From: Hygrophila difformis
Lineage: Eukaryota > Streptophyta > Magnoliopsida > Lamiales > Acanthaceae
Assembly: GCA_030278955.1 (NCBI GenBank)
Contig: JAOANR010000002.1
Location: forward strand, 19,206,057 to 19,270,056
Length of the DNA stretch: 64,000 bases
Reading direction: 5' to 3'
Translations under genes and position numbers: made by a program
Notes under the pieces: generated by a model
What the model saw: the letters and a program-made list of their open reading frames with translations, nothing else
What the model was told of the DNA's origin: nothing
Database searches by the model: none
Shown here: piece by piece, positions 23,714 through 35,070 of the stretch
Numbering within the stretch: the stretch's first letter is position 1
Layout: each line of letters opens with the position of its first letter

Positions 23714-25438
23714 ACATCCTCACATTTAATACTGATCGTCCCCGAGCAGTCAGAGTCAGTGCTCCTAGGAGCTTGGACTCTGCATATTCAATCCATTTGC
23801 GTGGCCTCAGAAATTTCGTTCTTTTTATATTGGGATAAGGCAATCAAAATTACAAGTATTAAACTCTCTTGGTTGCAGTGTTTAATGGAATGATACTTCT
23901 CACTTGAGTGAACATACAAACCAATCATTATTGTTAATTCTTCTTGAATATGTGTTTAGAAAATAACATTGGCTTAATTCTTGAATTCAGGCATGACATG
24001 ATTATTAATAGAAACAGAGCCTCACATATAATAGAATCGGAAAGTTCACTCGCTCTCAAGATTGGCTTTTATCATCAACGCTCAAAATCAAATTCACATA
24101 AATTCTCCCATAAGCTTGCAATTGGACCAACTCGCCACCGGCTCATTTCCTCAAATCGAGATCCCGAGGTCTTATTCAAGGTTATAACGGGGCATACGGT
24201 TGTAACATTTGGTAGGAAAGGGAATTATTGGGCTAAAAAGTGACATGACACCATTCCACCATGACTTGGCATGTTGTAGAATTTATGATCATCTCTGTTT
24301 CTTTCTTTTGTTTTTCTTTCCTTTGCATGACATTAGACTTTGTCTAATTTGCTTTGTCATTTGCAATTTATTCTTGTTGAATAGATCTCAACTTTTTTCT
24401 CTCTCTCTTCTCTTTTTTTTTTTTGAATCGGTTTATAGCATACCGATTGATACATATTTGATGATCAAAAATTACAATGCCTTGATGGGATGGTTCATGT
24501 GCACTTGGGTTTGATTTTCTTGGTCTTTTTGTAAGGCTGGGAATAATATAGTGGTTTCAAAGAAAAATTAGGCTTAAAGGCTCAGATTGGTTAATCCTAA
24601 AGGGGAAAATGTTTTGGGGTTTGGAATTCAAACGAAAGCCAAAATTTTGGGTTTTCTAAGTGCCTCGATCATATGCTCAATTTCGGGAATATGGCATGGT
24701 CTTGAATCGGTCCCAATTGCAAGTTCTAGTGTCCTTTAATCGAATTGATTCACACAATCAAAGAAGTATTGAGTAAAAATGACTCGGCTCAGATCTCACA
24801 AGGGACGGTTCGATCATGTCATCCATTCATTCTCAAATCTATCCTTTGAAAAATTTCTTGCAGCTTATTCAATCAAATTCTCAACATGAATATTTGTTTT
24901 TCTTTCAAGTGATCATATCATTGGATTTTTATAGCTCAAAACTTCGAATTCATGTCATGCATATTTTTAATTGTTTTATCCCAATGTAATAGTCTGAAGA
25001 TTTCATCATCAGCCTAAATTCAATATGTGAATTTAGGTGACAGATTTATGCTTGTTTTATGCCAGTTTGTTTAATTGAAAGCAGTAAAAAGACACTGTGA
25101 ACATGCAAGCACGTCACAGCTTGTTTTTGGCGTGAGTCACTTATTCATCTTGGACTGCCACACATCTCTTTTTTTTTTCAAATAATAGAGAACTCAAGAC
25201 GAAATTCTCTTGTGGAAAGCAGTAATGTACGACTGCCCAAAATACGTCGTACAACCATCATAACAGACAATTCCAAGGTTCGTTATACAGTACACGACCT
25301 TAATCACATCCAAACATCAATACAGACGCAGCTGTACACTTGAATAGGTTATCATCAAAGATCAATCAAAAGATTACCAAAATACATTCCTAGTCAGTCC
25401 AGTCAAAAGTGAATCTTTGCAGATTCAGTCCATCTTCA
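23714..25438 (-). other. 3' noncoding region of element D
   Basis: It runs from the F-box gene to the 3' LTR. Near the LTR it resembles the matching part of element B (CTGATCGTCCCCGAGCA after the polypurine tract). A T-rich block (24380-24425, purine-rich on the minus strand) also has a counterpart in B. The strip 25060-25438 contains GAAAGCAGTAA words like those in the LTR. At 25436-25448 the minus strand reads AAAGGGGGAGGATG, a second polypurine-like tract directly after the F-box stop. No gene seen. Confidence 0.6.
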
Positions 25439-25451
25439 ACATCCTCCCCCT

Positions 25452-27585
25452 TTATCCTTGGGAGAAGATTCTGGTCCAGTGGACATAGTTCGTCAGGCTG
25501 CAGGGTACGCAGGAATCTACCATGTCATCCTCATCTTCCTCCATCACCCTGGTGCAGTAGACTCTTGGTCCTTGATTTCCGAACAGGTCGGGTGTCTCCA
25601 GGCTATCCGCTAACCATGCGAAGACGTTGGTCCCAACGTATTGCATGACGAACCTGTTGGTTATGATCCTGTTGATCATTGACACCCCCTGCTGGATCTG
25701 TTCATTTTCCAGCTTGCTAAGCAGCATGTATCCTCTGACAAAGATTGAGGCCTTGTGGTTGTCCTCAATCCCTTCCTTTAGCAGCTCACAAGCCAGAGTC
25801 TCGTTTCCTGCTCCGAATGCCTGCAGGGCTGGGATGAGTTTCAGGTTATAGTTGCCAGCTTCTTCGCACTTGACCAGGAGTGCCTCCTTTTGCAGTTCAA
25901 CCCTTTGTTCCCACATTTTGACGATGGTAGTCTCCAGTTCACATCTCTTGTAGACAATGGGGAGATCAGCTGCATCCCTGAGTTTGGTACACACCTCTCT
26001 GACCCTCCACACTTTCTTGATGCAATCTTCTCCGATGCGGGAGATGATCTCTCCTAAGAGTTCTACTGGTAGATGCAGTAGTTGGGTCGTCTCCTCTTGA
26101 TCTTCGTTTCGGACTAGGGGAATGATGTCTCTGAAAAGACATGGAGAGATGATTAGGTCTGAGACCCTCAGCCTTACACCTTCAGCCACTTCAAAGTACA
26201 GTTCGCTTTCTAACACCTGTCTCACTTGAGGTACACTATGAAGGTCCAAGGGGTCAGATTATCAAATCTACTCTCATTACAGCAAAAATAAGGAAAGCAA
26301 GAGAGAGATAAGGATCTTGGATCCTTAGAAATTTTTCTTGGACTGTAAATAGTCTAAGATGTTTTTGGGTGGTCAATTGACCAAAAAGAGGAATTTCGTA
26401 GGTTGTTGAGCTTACGAAAGAATTTGATTTTTATCACTTGAGAAGTGGTTGAAATCAGATGAGATATGGGAGATGAGAGATTAATGATGAAAAGCAAATG
26501 CAAGTGACAAATTATGCAATTACTAGTATGTAACGATGGACCATGACTAAAAATTAAAAAAAAAATGAAATTAAAAGTGGACATGCATACATACAAAAGG
26601 TGATTTTTGGATTTTTATGAAAAAGTGTTGATTTGTTTATTTAATGAAATTGGGGGTGTAAGTGGTCCCCCATTTGGATTTTGTTTTGGAAGGTAGGTTT
26701 TTAAGGAATAAAACAAAACATTCCTTACAAGTATTCCCCACTTGTTCCAAGGTGACAAAGGTCACACACTTTTAATGCAAAGAATATCCTATCATTTTGT
26801 CTTTTTACACATAAATGCCATGCCAAAAGTGTTGGAAAAATTTTGGCATGGTTTTGTCTGTAATGCCATGTTCTCAGATGTGCAAACGTCAACTTCTAGA
26901 GTTGAAGTTGCAATGTATGGGCAACAGGTACCCAACAACAACATTTATTATTAACATACTCATATAATACATGCAAACACCAAAACAACCAGACAAAATT
27001 GGTCCATCTACACTACTGTAATGTACTAATGTTACCAACAAAACTCATGCTTTAAAAACATAAATTTTGCAGACATCATCAATATGCATTTTCAGTCATC
27101 ATCAACAATTATTTACTGAAAAACAACACAGTGGCTCAAGAAAGCATGGCTACAGTGTTGACCCTACTCACAGGTTACCAGAATCACAAAGCAGAAAACA
27201 CAGATACACACATAGACACAAATGGAACAATAATACTGCAGTAAGAACAAAAATCAAATTTTAAGGGTTTTGAGACCCTCGTTTTCAAAATAAGAACACC
27301 CCCTAAATCACAGAGAATTTCGAACCCTTAAATGGCAGTTAAGAACACAAAACCTAGAGCCCTAGGTTCTGCCTAGTCGGTTTCTACCCCATTTCTGAAC
27401 AAACCCAACACACTCCGACCACTTTCCGACTCTTCCCGTCATGAGAAACAAAAGCATTCCCCTTCCCACCCTCGATTTCGCACGGAAGATGAAAAGACAA
27501 AACTGTAAACTTGAAACCGAGCGCGAAAATGAAACAGAGATACTTACCCCCGACTCCCACTAGGGTTTGACGACGACGAAGCCAT
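25452..27585 (-). CDS. F-box protein (At2g35280-like family) carried in element D, two exons
   Basis: Proposed exons are 27585-27548 and 26235-25452 (822 nt, 273 residues). Exon 1 starts with ATG and encodes MASSSSNPSGSRG. The donor is GG|GTAAGT and the acceptor TTCATAG follows a CTGAC branch-like word. The open stretch around exon 2 has no ATG near its start, which supports splicing. An F-box lies at about residues 67-113 (LPVELLGEIISRIG, VWRVREVCTKLRDAADLPIVYKRCEL). Next comes a region of short helical repeats (about 140-200: GNETLACELLKEGIEDNHKA, GYMLLSKLENEQIQQG) and a C-terminal Cys group (YCTRV, DSCVPC). This is the layout of plant At2g35280-like F-box proteins, which are thought to be SCF E3 ligase substrate adaptors. 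It was probably captured from the host. Expression is unproven; the exon-intron model is inferred. Confidence 0.7.
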
Positions 27586-27746
27586 TTCCGAGTGATTTGG
27601 CCGGAGGAAAGCTTGAAATGAGTGACTGGTTTCGCGAGGAAGAAGGGTTTCGCGAGAGAGAGAACGGGGGATTTTTGGAAGTGTGGAAAGTGAAAGTGAG
27701 GGAAATGAGAGGGAAAGAAGGGTATAAAAAGGATTCGGAAGGGGAG
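27586..27746 (-). promoter_or_regulatory. 5' leader and presumed promoter of the F-box gene
   Basis: The strip between the AATTCGAATT array and the start codon is CT-rich on the minus strand, as in many plant leaders. It has only a weak TATA-like word on that strand (TTTTTATAC near 27726). A better TATAAAAA at 27723-27730 faces the other way, toward the array, so direction of transcription is not certain from sequence. Confidence 0.4.
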
Positions 27747-28284
27747 TTCGAATTATGCACTAATTCGAATTAATTCGAATTGGTGCCTTCTGTGAGAGAT
27801 GCGAGTTATTCAGGCCAATTCGAATTAATTCGAATTGGCTTGAAAGACAAAATGCAGGCACAAGTTCGAATTCTGAATCAATTCGAATTAATTCGAATTG
27901 ACTCATAATTCGAACCTGGTGGTGGGGAGTGACTTCGCATGGAAATGCTTTTGTGAGCTAATTCGAATTATTGGTGTGGTTCGAATTAATTCGAACTTCC
28001 CTACAATTCGAATTGTTTACTTGCACAAGAGAATGCCTTTTGTACGCTAATTCGAATTAGTTAGGTAATTCGAATTAATTCGAATTGCCTTATAATTCGA
28101 ATTGCGGTACTTGGCCTAATAAAACATCCGAAAATTCTGCCTTGGGTGCCAATTCGAATTTGCATGGCAATTCGAATTAATTCGAATTGTCTGCATAATT
28201 CGAATTAACTAATCCAAGAGTGAAAACTTCTAAGGCAAAATGTCTTATGTGGTTTGTTCCAAGCAATTCGAATTAATTCGAATT
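27747..28284. repeat. AATTCGAATT palindrome array upstream of the F-box gene (about 6 clusters)
   Basis: About six clusters at roughly 110-bp spacing, with the same word order as in the D LTR arrays: single AATTCGAATT, 20-bp double palindrome, single word. Sequences between the words are unrelated to those of the LTR arrays, so this is not a simple recent copy. In gene orientation it ends about 160 bp before the ATG. Confidence 0.88.
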
Positions 28285-28726
28285 TTCTTGAAAATAGACC
28301 ACAGTCAAGACTTAGGAAAAATTTTGTTTTTCAAAAATTTATGTGAACTCAAGAGCAAACATATCTACACCGAATTAGAATCTAAAACATATTGCTTGCA
28401 TAAATTAGGTTGGGTTAACAATTTTTATTTTATGAATTTATTCTGGATTTTAGATTTCTCTAAATTCCATAATTAACCTCCATTAAATATAATGTTAACC
28501 CAACCGGGAACCTGGTTTTTGGAAGCTTTATCTTTCTTTTTGTTGGTTCCTCGAATTCCTGCAAAACAATTATGAAAAGGTATTAGGTTTTCTCCAAATA
28601 TCAACATCCTCACATTTAGAGTCTTAGTACTCTAAATGTTCAATTGATTTTTGGATACTTTGTCCCAATAAAAATAAGTGGAGCAAGTAATAAATAAGTA
28701 AGTAAATATAAATATATGTATAATAT
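28285..28726 (-). other. Spacer after pol of element D with a polypurine-like site
   Basis: On the minus strand, 123 bp after the pol stop, TGTGAGGATG followed by TTGATATTTGG occurs (complement of 28594-28618). The first 15 bases (ACATCCTCACATTTA on the + strand from 28604) are identical to the real polypurine tract at 23714. No second LTR can be delimited from it. The remainder is A/T-rich with nothing recognised. Confidence 0.55.
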
Positions 28727-31700
28727 TTATTGAGCATAAGCCGGTTCTGTTGTCATTTGAGCTTCTTTTTCGGGGTCGAACTGCCCAAGATACTCCTTCA
28801 ATCTGTGTCCATTCACTACCAGCTCTCCTTTGTCAGTTCGGATCTTGACAGCTCCACTTTCAAACACGTGCACCACTTCGTATGGCCCTTCCCATCTGGA
28901 TTTAAGCTTTCCGGGGAACAGCTTCAACCTAGAATTGAATAGCAAGACATTCTGGCCAACATAGAAGTGTTTAGACTTAATACGACGATCGTGTAACTTC
29001 TGGGTCCGTTCTTTATAAATCCTCGAGCTTTCATAAGCTTGCGCACGTATTTCCTCAATTTCATTGAGGTCCAACTTGCGCTTACTCTGAGCAACTCGTG
29101 AGTCAAAATTGAGCATTCGTACGGCCCAGTAAGCCTTATGCTCTAGTTCTACGGGCAAATGACAGGCTTTTCCGAAGATGAGTCTGTATGGAGACATCCC
29201 AATAGGAGTCTTGAATGCAGTGCAGTATGCCCATAAAGCATCATTGAGCTTACGTGACCAATCTTTGCGAGTTGTCCCCACAGTGGCCTCGAGTATGTGT
29301 TTGATTTCGCGGTTAGAGACCTCGACTTGACCACTGGTTTGGGGATGGTAAGGCGTGCAGATCTTGTGGAGAATCCCATTTTTGCTCATAAGATTTGCAA
29401 ATGCTTTATTAACAAAATGGGTTCCTCCATCTGATATGATCACCCTGGGTACACCAAATCTATTGAAAATGTTATTTTTCAAAAATTTGACGACCTGGTT
29501 GCCATCATTGGTTGGCAGTGCAACGGCCTCAACCCACTTGGAAACGTAATCGACAGCTACCAAGATGTAATGGTTCCCATCAGATGTCGGGAATGGTCCC
29601 ATGAAGTCAATACCCCATACATCGAAAATCTCGAGAGTGAGAATTCCTTGTTGGGGCATCTCATCCCTCTTGGAGATATTCCCTAGTCTTTGGCATCTGT
29701 CGCAAGCTTTAACAAACGCTTTGCAATCCTTGTAAATGGTAGGCCAATAAAAACCGCACTCGAGCACCTTATGGGCTGTTCGAGTGGGGCCATGGTGACC
29801 TCCATATTCCGATTCATGGCATTTCTTAGCGATTTGATAAGCCTCGTGCTCAGTTACACATCGTCTAATAATAGAATCTGCACAATGCTTGAAGAGGTAA
29901 GGATCTTCCCAGAAGTAGTTAACTACATCTTGGTTGAACCTCGCTTTGTGGCCCCTGCTTTGAAATGGTGGGGTTATTCCGCATGCTAAAAAGTTAGCAA
30001 TATCGGAAAACCACGGACAAGCTTGATCATGAAGATGCAAGGCAAACAGTTGCTCGTCCGGAAAATTCTCATTTACGGCTAGCTCATTTTTATCATTTTC
30101 TAGTCGAGACAAATGGTCAGCAGCACCATTGTCTCTGCCTTTTCTATCTTTTATTATAATATTGAATTCTTGCAGCAAAAGTACCCACCTGATTAATCGA
30201 GGTTTGGCGTCTTGTTTGCTAAACAAGTATCTCAGTGCAGAGTGATCTGTGTACACTGTGGTTTTCGTACCAATAAGATATTGTCTGAATTTATCAAACG
30301 CAAAAACCACAGCATACATCTCCTTCTCCGTGGTGGTGTAGTTAATTTGGGCCTCATTCAGGGCATGACTTGCGTAATGAATTACACAATGCTTCCCTTC
30401 CTTATGTTGCCCAAGAACTGCACCCACGGCGAGATCACTTGCATCACACATTACCTCGAAAGGCATTGACCAATCGGGTGGTTGTACTATTGGAGCAGAA
30501 ATCAACATTTCTTTGAGCGTGTCAAAGGCTTGAACACACGCTTCATTTATTACAAAAGGATTTTCTTTACACAGCAAGTTAGTGAGCGGCTTGGCAATTT
30601 TGGAAAAGTCTTTAATGAATCTCCGGTAGAAACCGGCATGCCCTAAGAAACTCCTAACTGCTTTTATTGAATTAGGCAAAGGTAGGTTTGAGATGACTGA
30701 GACCTTAGCTCTGTCGACTTCGATACCTGCGCGCGAGATGCGGTGACCCAACACTATTCCTTCGGTGACCATGAAATGGCACTTTTCCCAGTTCAAAACT
30801 AGGTTGGTGTCCTCACATCTTTTCAAAATTTGTGCAAGATTAGTCAAGCATTCATCAAAAGTATCTCCATACACAGAGAAGTCATCCATGAAAACTTCAA
30901 TGCAGTTTTCGATAAATTCTGAGAAAATTGACATCATGCATCGTTGAAATGTGGCAGGCGCATTACAAAGTCCAAAAGGCATGCGCCTGTACGCAAAAGC
31001 TCCATATGGGCATGTGAATGTGGTCTTGTCGTGATCCTCGCTAGCTATTACAATCTGATTATAGCCAGAGTACCCATCCAAAAAGCAGTAGTAGTCCCTC
31101 CCAGCCAACCTCTCCAGCATCTGATCAATGAATGGCAAGGGGAAATGGTCCTTCCTGGTAGCGGTATTGAGCTTCCGGTAGTCGATGCAAACTCTCCAAC
31201 CTGTCACTGGACGCGTCGCCACTTCTTCTCCTTGCTCATTAGTCGTTACACAGATCCCCCCACGTTTCGGTACGACCTGCACTGGGCTAACCCATTTGCT
31301 ATCAGAGATAGGATAGATGATACCAGCATCTAAGAGCTTGATAACTTCTTTCCTTACCACTTCCTGCATATGGGGGTTCAGACGCCTTTGTGGTTGCCTT
31401 GAGGGCTTGTACTCCTCTTCCATTAAAATTCTGTGCATGCAAACAGAGGGGCTTATTCCTTTTATATCAGAAATGGTCCATCCGATTGCATGTACATATT
31501 TCTTTAGAATGTCTACCAGAGCTTTTTCTTGTTCTTGTGTCAGCTTGGCAGACACAATTACCGGTAATCTTTTATGTTCAGCGAGAAAGACGTATTTAAG
31601 ATGATCCGGAAGTGTTTTAAGTTCAAGCTCTGGTGGGCATTCAACGGAAGGCAGTAATTTGCGAGAAATGGATGGGAGAGAGAGATCAGATTTACCTTCA

Positions 31701-32035
31701 GGATCCTGTGTCAGTACAGGATCCACTTCCTCCTCAGCGGTGCTTTCCTCTTCCTCCGGGGTGAACTCAACCCCATCGAATCCTTCAAGGTCCCCAGAGA
31801 TAGGGTCCTCGAAGTGGACAGCGTTGCAGCTCCTTGGTTGCTCCGCACCTTCAGGCTTCAGTACCTGTTTTGAAACTTTGCTTGGCTCATCAGTCACAGA
31901 GTCTATGCTCTCGTCCTCACTCCTACTTTCTATTACATCAAATATGGAACAAGATCCCTCAGACGGGAACTTCTGCAGCTTTCCCATGTTGAAATTCAAT
32001 TCTTCTTCTCCGACTCGGAGCTTGATTTGATTTGA
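28727..32035 (-). pseudogene. pol: RT-RNase H-integrase of element D
   Basis: It is in frame with the upstream gag-protease but separated from it by a TGA at 32036-32038. The first Met is at 31999. Domains in order: acidic linker; reverse transcriptase with [26 protein letters not shown] and catalytic box FMDDF (about residues 240-400); RNase H starting [14 protein letters not shown] with TDHSALRYL; integrase with HHCC finger ([11 protein letters not shown] to CDRCQ) and catalytic residues in [16 protein letters not shown] and [11 protein letters not shown]. The C-terminal [16 protein letters not shown] strip is typical of Athila integrases. No frameshift or catalytic change is visible in its 1,090 codons. 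It ends TAA at 28727-28729. Confidence 0.9.
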
Positions 32036-34498
32036 TCACGCGTCTATAAGTGCACCACCGGTTGAGAGAAAGGGGCGGCCTAAGATCAGTGGCATCTCGT
32101 AGTCCTCCTTTATGTCCAAAATAATGAAGTCGACTGGAAAGAGGGTCCCTCCCGTCTTGACAATTACGTCCTTCAGGATTCCGATTGGATGGGTAATCGA
32201 CCGGTCTGCCAGCTGTAGTTTCATTGTAACCGGCTCAATTACACCCAAGTGAAGACGTTTTACCATGGCAAGTGGCATAACGTTGATGCTCGAACCCAGA
32301 TCGCACAATCCTTTTCCAACATTAGTTTTCCCAATGTGGATCGGCAGTGTAATACAGCCTGGATCCTCTCTCTTCTCCGGCAGCACTCTCTGGATGATGG
32401 CGCTGCAGCTGCTGTTCAAAATCACCACTCCATCCTGCTCAACTTTTCTCCTCCCCTTTTCAGCTCCCTTTGCAGCTTCAGCCTGCGGAATAGCTGTTTC
32501 TGATTTGTCCTCGACCAGTCCAATACCGTCTCTTCCTTCAATCCTTTCATTTTCTTTCTCACCCTCCACTGGATCCTTTTCCTCCTCGGCCGTCTCTTTT
32601 CCATGTCCAACGATTCCTTTTAGAGTCTTGCCTCCCCGCAATGTGATTGCTTTACACTGCGGGTTAGCTTCAGTACTGCTTGGAAGTGTTCCTTTCCCCC
32701 TGTTCTGTAGTTCCTTTGCCAATTGGGTGACTTGCGTCTCCACATTCTTGATCGATGACTGCAGTTGTTGGTTTATATCTTTCTGGTTGGCTATAAACTC
32801 AGTCATCAGATTCTCCAGCCGAGATGGTGGCCTTTGGTTATATTGTTGATTCTGATCAGGTTGGGATTGGAAATTCTGGAAATTCTGGGCTTGGTTCTGA
32901 TTAGGCCTCTGTTGGATTTGAGGTTGGAAATTCTGATTCTGATTTTGAAAGTTCTGCACTCTTTGCTGGACGAATCCTTGATTCTGAGGTCTGAAGTTTT
33001 GCTGTGGGTTTTGATTTGCGAACTGGTTGGGCTGGTTTGGCTGCAACAAATGCGCGTTAAGTGCATTGTTGTTGGAATAAGAGAGGTTGGGATGGCGATT
33101 TTGGTAGTTCCCGGCATAATTACAGCTCTCGGTAGCTATCTGTTGGCATGTATCAGTTAGATGAGGTCCCTGACATAGTCCACAGACAACTCCCAATTGT
33201 TGTGTTTGAACTTGGTCTGATGATGTTCCTGCCTGAGGAGCGTCTATTCCCTTCCCTTTATCCTGACTCAGCTGTATCGCAGCTACCTGTTCTTGCAATT
33301 TTTCAAAATCTGTTTTCCCTTCACTTACAGCAAAGACTTTTCTAGGTGGATCCTCCTTCCTATCATCTGTGTTTAGGATGGATCTGTTGACAGACATTGT
33401 CTCAATCTTCTCCCAAGCTTGGTCCATAGGCAAGTGGAGTAAATGTCGTCCGCCAGCAGCGTCTAACATTGTTCTCCATGGATGGGTAAGTCCTCCGTAG
33501 AATTTCCTCAATTGCTCCCATGGTGCGTACCCGTGTTGGGGGCATCGTCTGATGAGGCCTAAGAATCTTTCTTTCGCATCATATAATGATTCGTCTGGCT
33601 TCATTTTAAAATCTCCAATCTTAGCTCGTCCTTCCTCAATCTTTGATTCCGGAAAATACTTCAGCAAAAAGCTCCTCACCAAGTCTGCCCAAGTGCTCCT
33701 CAGATTGATAGGCAATGACTTATACCAGTCCCTGGCACCACTATATAAAGAAAATGGAAACAACATTAGTCTTATAGCATCAGGAGAGACTCCCTGATTT
33801 TTGATCGTGTCGCAGAGCTCCAGGAAGGTCTGGAGATGATCATGAGGGTCCTCATGATTTGCACCGCAGAACTGATTGTTTTGCACCAAATTAATGAGTG
33901 TCGGTTTGAGCTCGAAATTGCGTGCGGGAAAGTGTGCTCTCCCAGGTCCATCCAGATAGGGCTCTACTATTGGTTGCATGAAGTCTGCTGCTGCTTGCTG
34001 CTGTTGTTGATTTCCTTGTTCAGCTTGGTTCTGGTACTGTTGGTGGTAATTGGGAAATTGCTGGAAGTTATGTGGATCTTGTGGGTTGTTCTAAAACTGA
34101 TCTGGATTGAAAGCTTGGTTTTGGTATTGTTGATTTGGTATGTTTTGGTTTTGGTGAAATTGGTTTAAGGGTGGTGGCGGTTGTTGGTGGAATTGCTGGT
34201 ATTGTTGCTGATTGGGATTTGGTAGATTCTCCTCTTCGTTGGCACGATTAGGATGCTCTACCATTCCTCCGTCAGCTCCATTACCAGGATTATTTGGTGG
34301 TTGGTCTATGGGTAAGATCGGGGGAATGTTCTGGTTATCTGCCATATCTGATAGGTCGCTGCTCGATGTTTCGGGTGAGGTACGGGTCCGACGCTCCTGC
34401 TCTTTCCGTCTTCTGGCTTCTGCCCTCAGTTGGCGAGCGGTCCTTTCTATTTCTAGATCGAACGGTAGCTCCGGTAATGTGTTCCTTCTCCGTTGCAT
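32036..34498 (-). pseudogene. gag: gag-protease of element D (two in-frame stops)
   Basis: It starts at the ATG at 34498, a conserved N-terminus shared with B gag (DLEIERT). A Pro/Gln/Asn-rich region contains a TAG at 34091-34093. Next come the capsid domain (FELKPTLINLVQ, HLQTFLELCDTI, LFPFSLYSGARDWYKSLP, FLLKYFPESK), a zinc knuckle CGLCQGPHLTDTC, a Gln/Asn-rich linker and an aspartic protease (CDLGSSINVMPL, PLILGRPFLSTGGALID). A TGA at 32036-32038 separates it from pol in the same frame. Both stops could be C to T changes of CAG and CGA. The full frame with pol is 1,924 codons, so gag-pol was one polyprotein. Confidence 0.88.
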
Positions 34499-34627
34499 AA
34501 GCAGTTGGTATCAAGCTTTTGACAGTACCTGTACAATCCCCAAGTTAGTGATGGTTTGATAGTATATACAAGAACTATCTATGAGTAAATCAGGAGTGTA
34601 GTTCTCCTAGTAAACGGCGCTGCATCC
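34499..34627 (-). other. Leader of element D
   Basis: Short leader between the primer site and gag. On the minus strand it contains CACTAAC and, shortly after, TTGTACAG, which could serve as branch point and splice acceptor just before the gag start. No donor is assigned. Confidence 0.35.
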
Positions 34628-34645
34628 TCCCCGGCAACGGCGCCA
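34628..34645 (-). other. Primer-binding site (tRNA-Asp), element D
   Basis: The + strand reads TCCCCGGCAACGGCGCCA, the 3' end of plant tRNA-Asp (GUC) including CCA; the minus strand is therefore complementary to that tRNA. It abuts the LTR (TGAAAC at 34646) with no gap. Identical to the site of element B. Confidence 0.92.
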
Positions 34646-35070
34646 TGAAACTTTTGACGAGTTTCATTAACACGAGTAATTTTCTGAAATATCAGGTTTG
34701 GATTTATTAAATGAAAAGAGTTATGATGTAGGGAATGGGTTTAAGGATATGTTATAATTCCCGCTTTTTATTACTCATGTGGGGTCTTTTGATTTCAAAC
34801 GGCGCTGTGGTCCTTCCCGTCATGAAACTTTTGACAAATATCACGGTGCAACCGGGATTGACCTTCAGTCTGTCACCCTGAAAGTCCCTGGTATCTGCAC
34901 CATGATGCTTCTCTTAATTTCATGTCAAGAAGATACCTGCCGGGGTAATCAATTCAATCTTACCAGACACCAGTGTTCAATACTTAATAAAGTATTAATT
35001 ATTACAACTGCGCTGCATCCTCCCCGGCAATGGCACCATGAAACTTTTGACGAGTTTCATTGCGCTGCTG
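34646..35070 (-). repeat. Truncated 5' LTR of element D (425 bp)
   Basis: It matches the first 425 bp of the other D LTRs (18767-19191), with about three differences, then stops inside GCGCTGCTG and joins B-derived sequence. In element orientation only the U5 end remains. The promoter and arrays of this LTR are gone, so the adjacent gag-pol has no LTR promoter of its own. Confidence 0.9.

Noticed and set aside
25452..26249. F-box ORF as a single-exon gene starting at 26249
   Set aside because: The codon at 26249 is TTG, an upstream TAA closes the frame, and no ATG lies near; a donor at 27547 and acceptor at 26236 give a complete spliced frame instead.
25436..28603. A separate LTR element nested in D between the polypurine-like sites
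   Set aside because: No second LTR, primer site or target-site duplication could be found around this interval.
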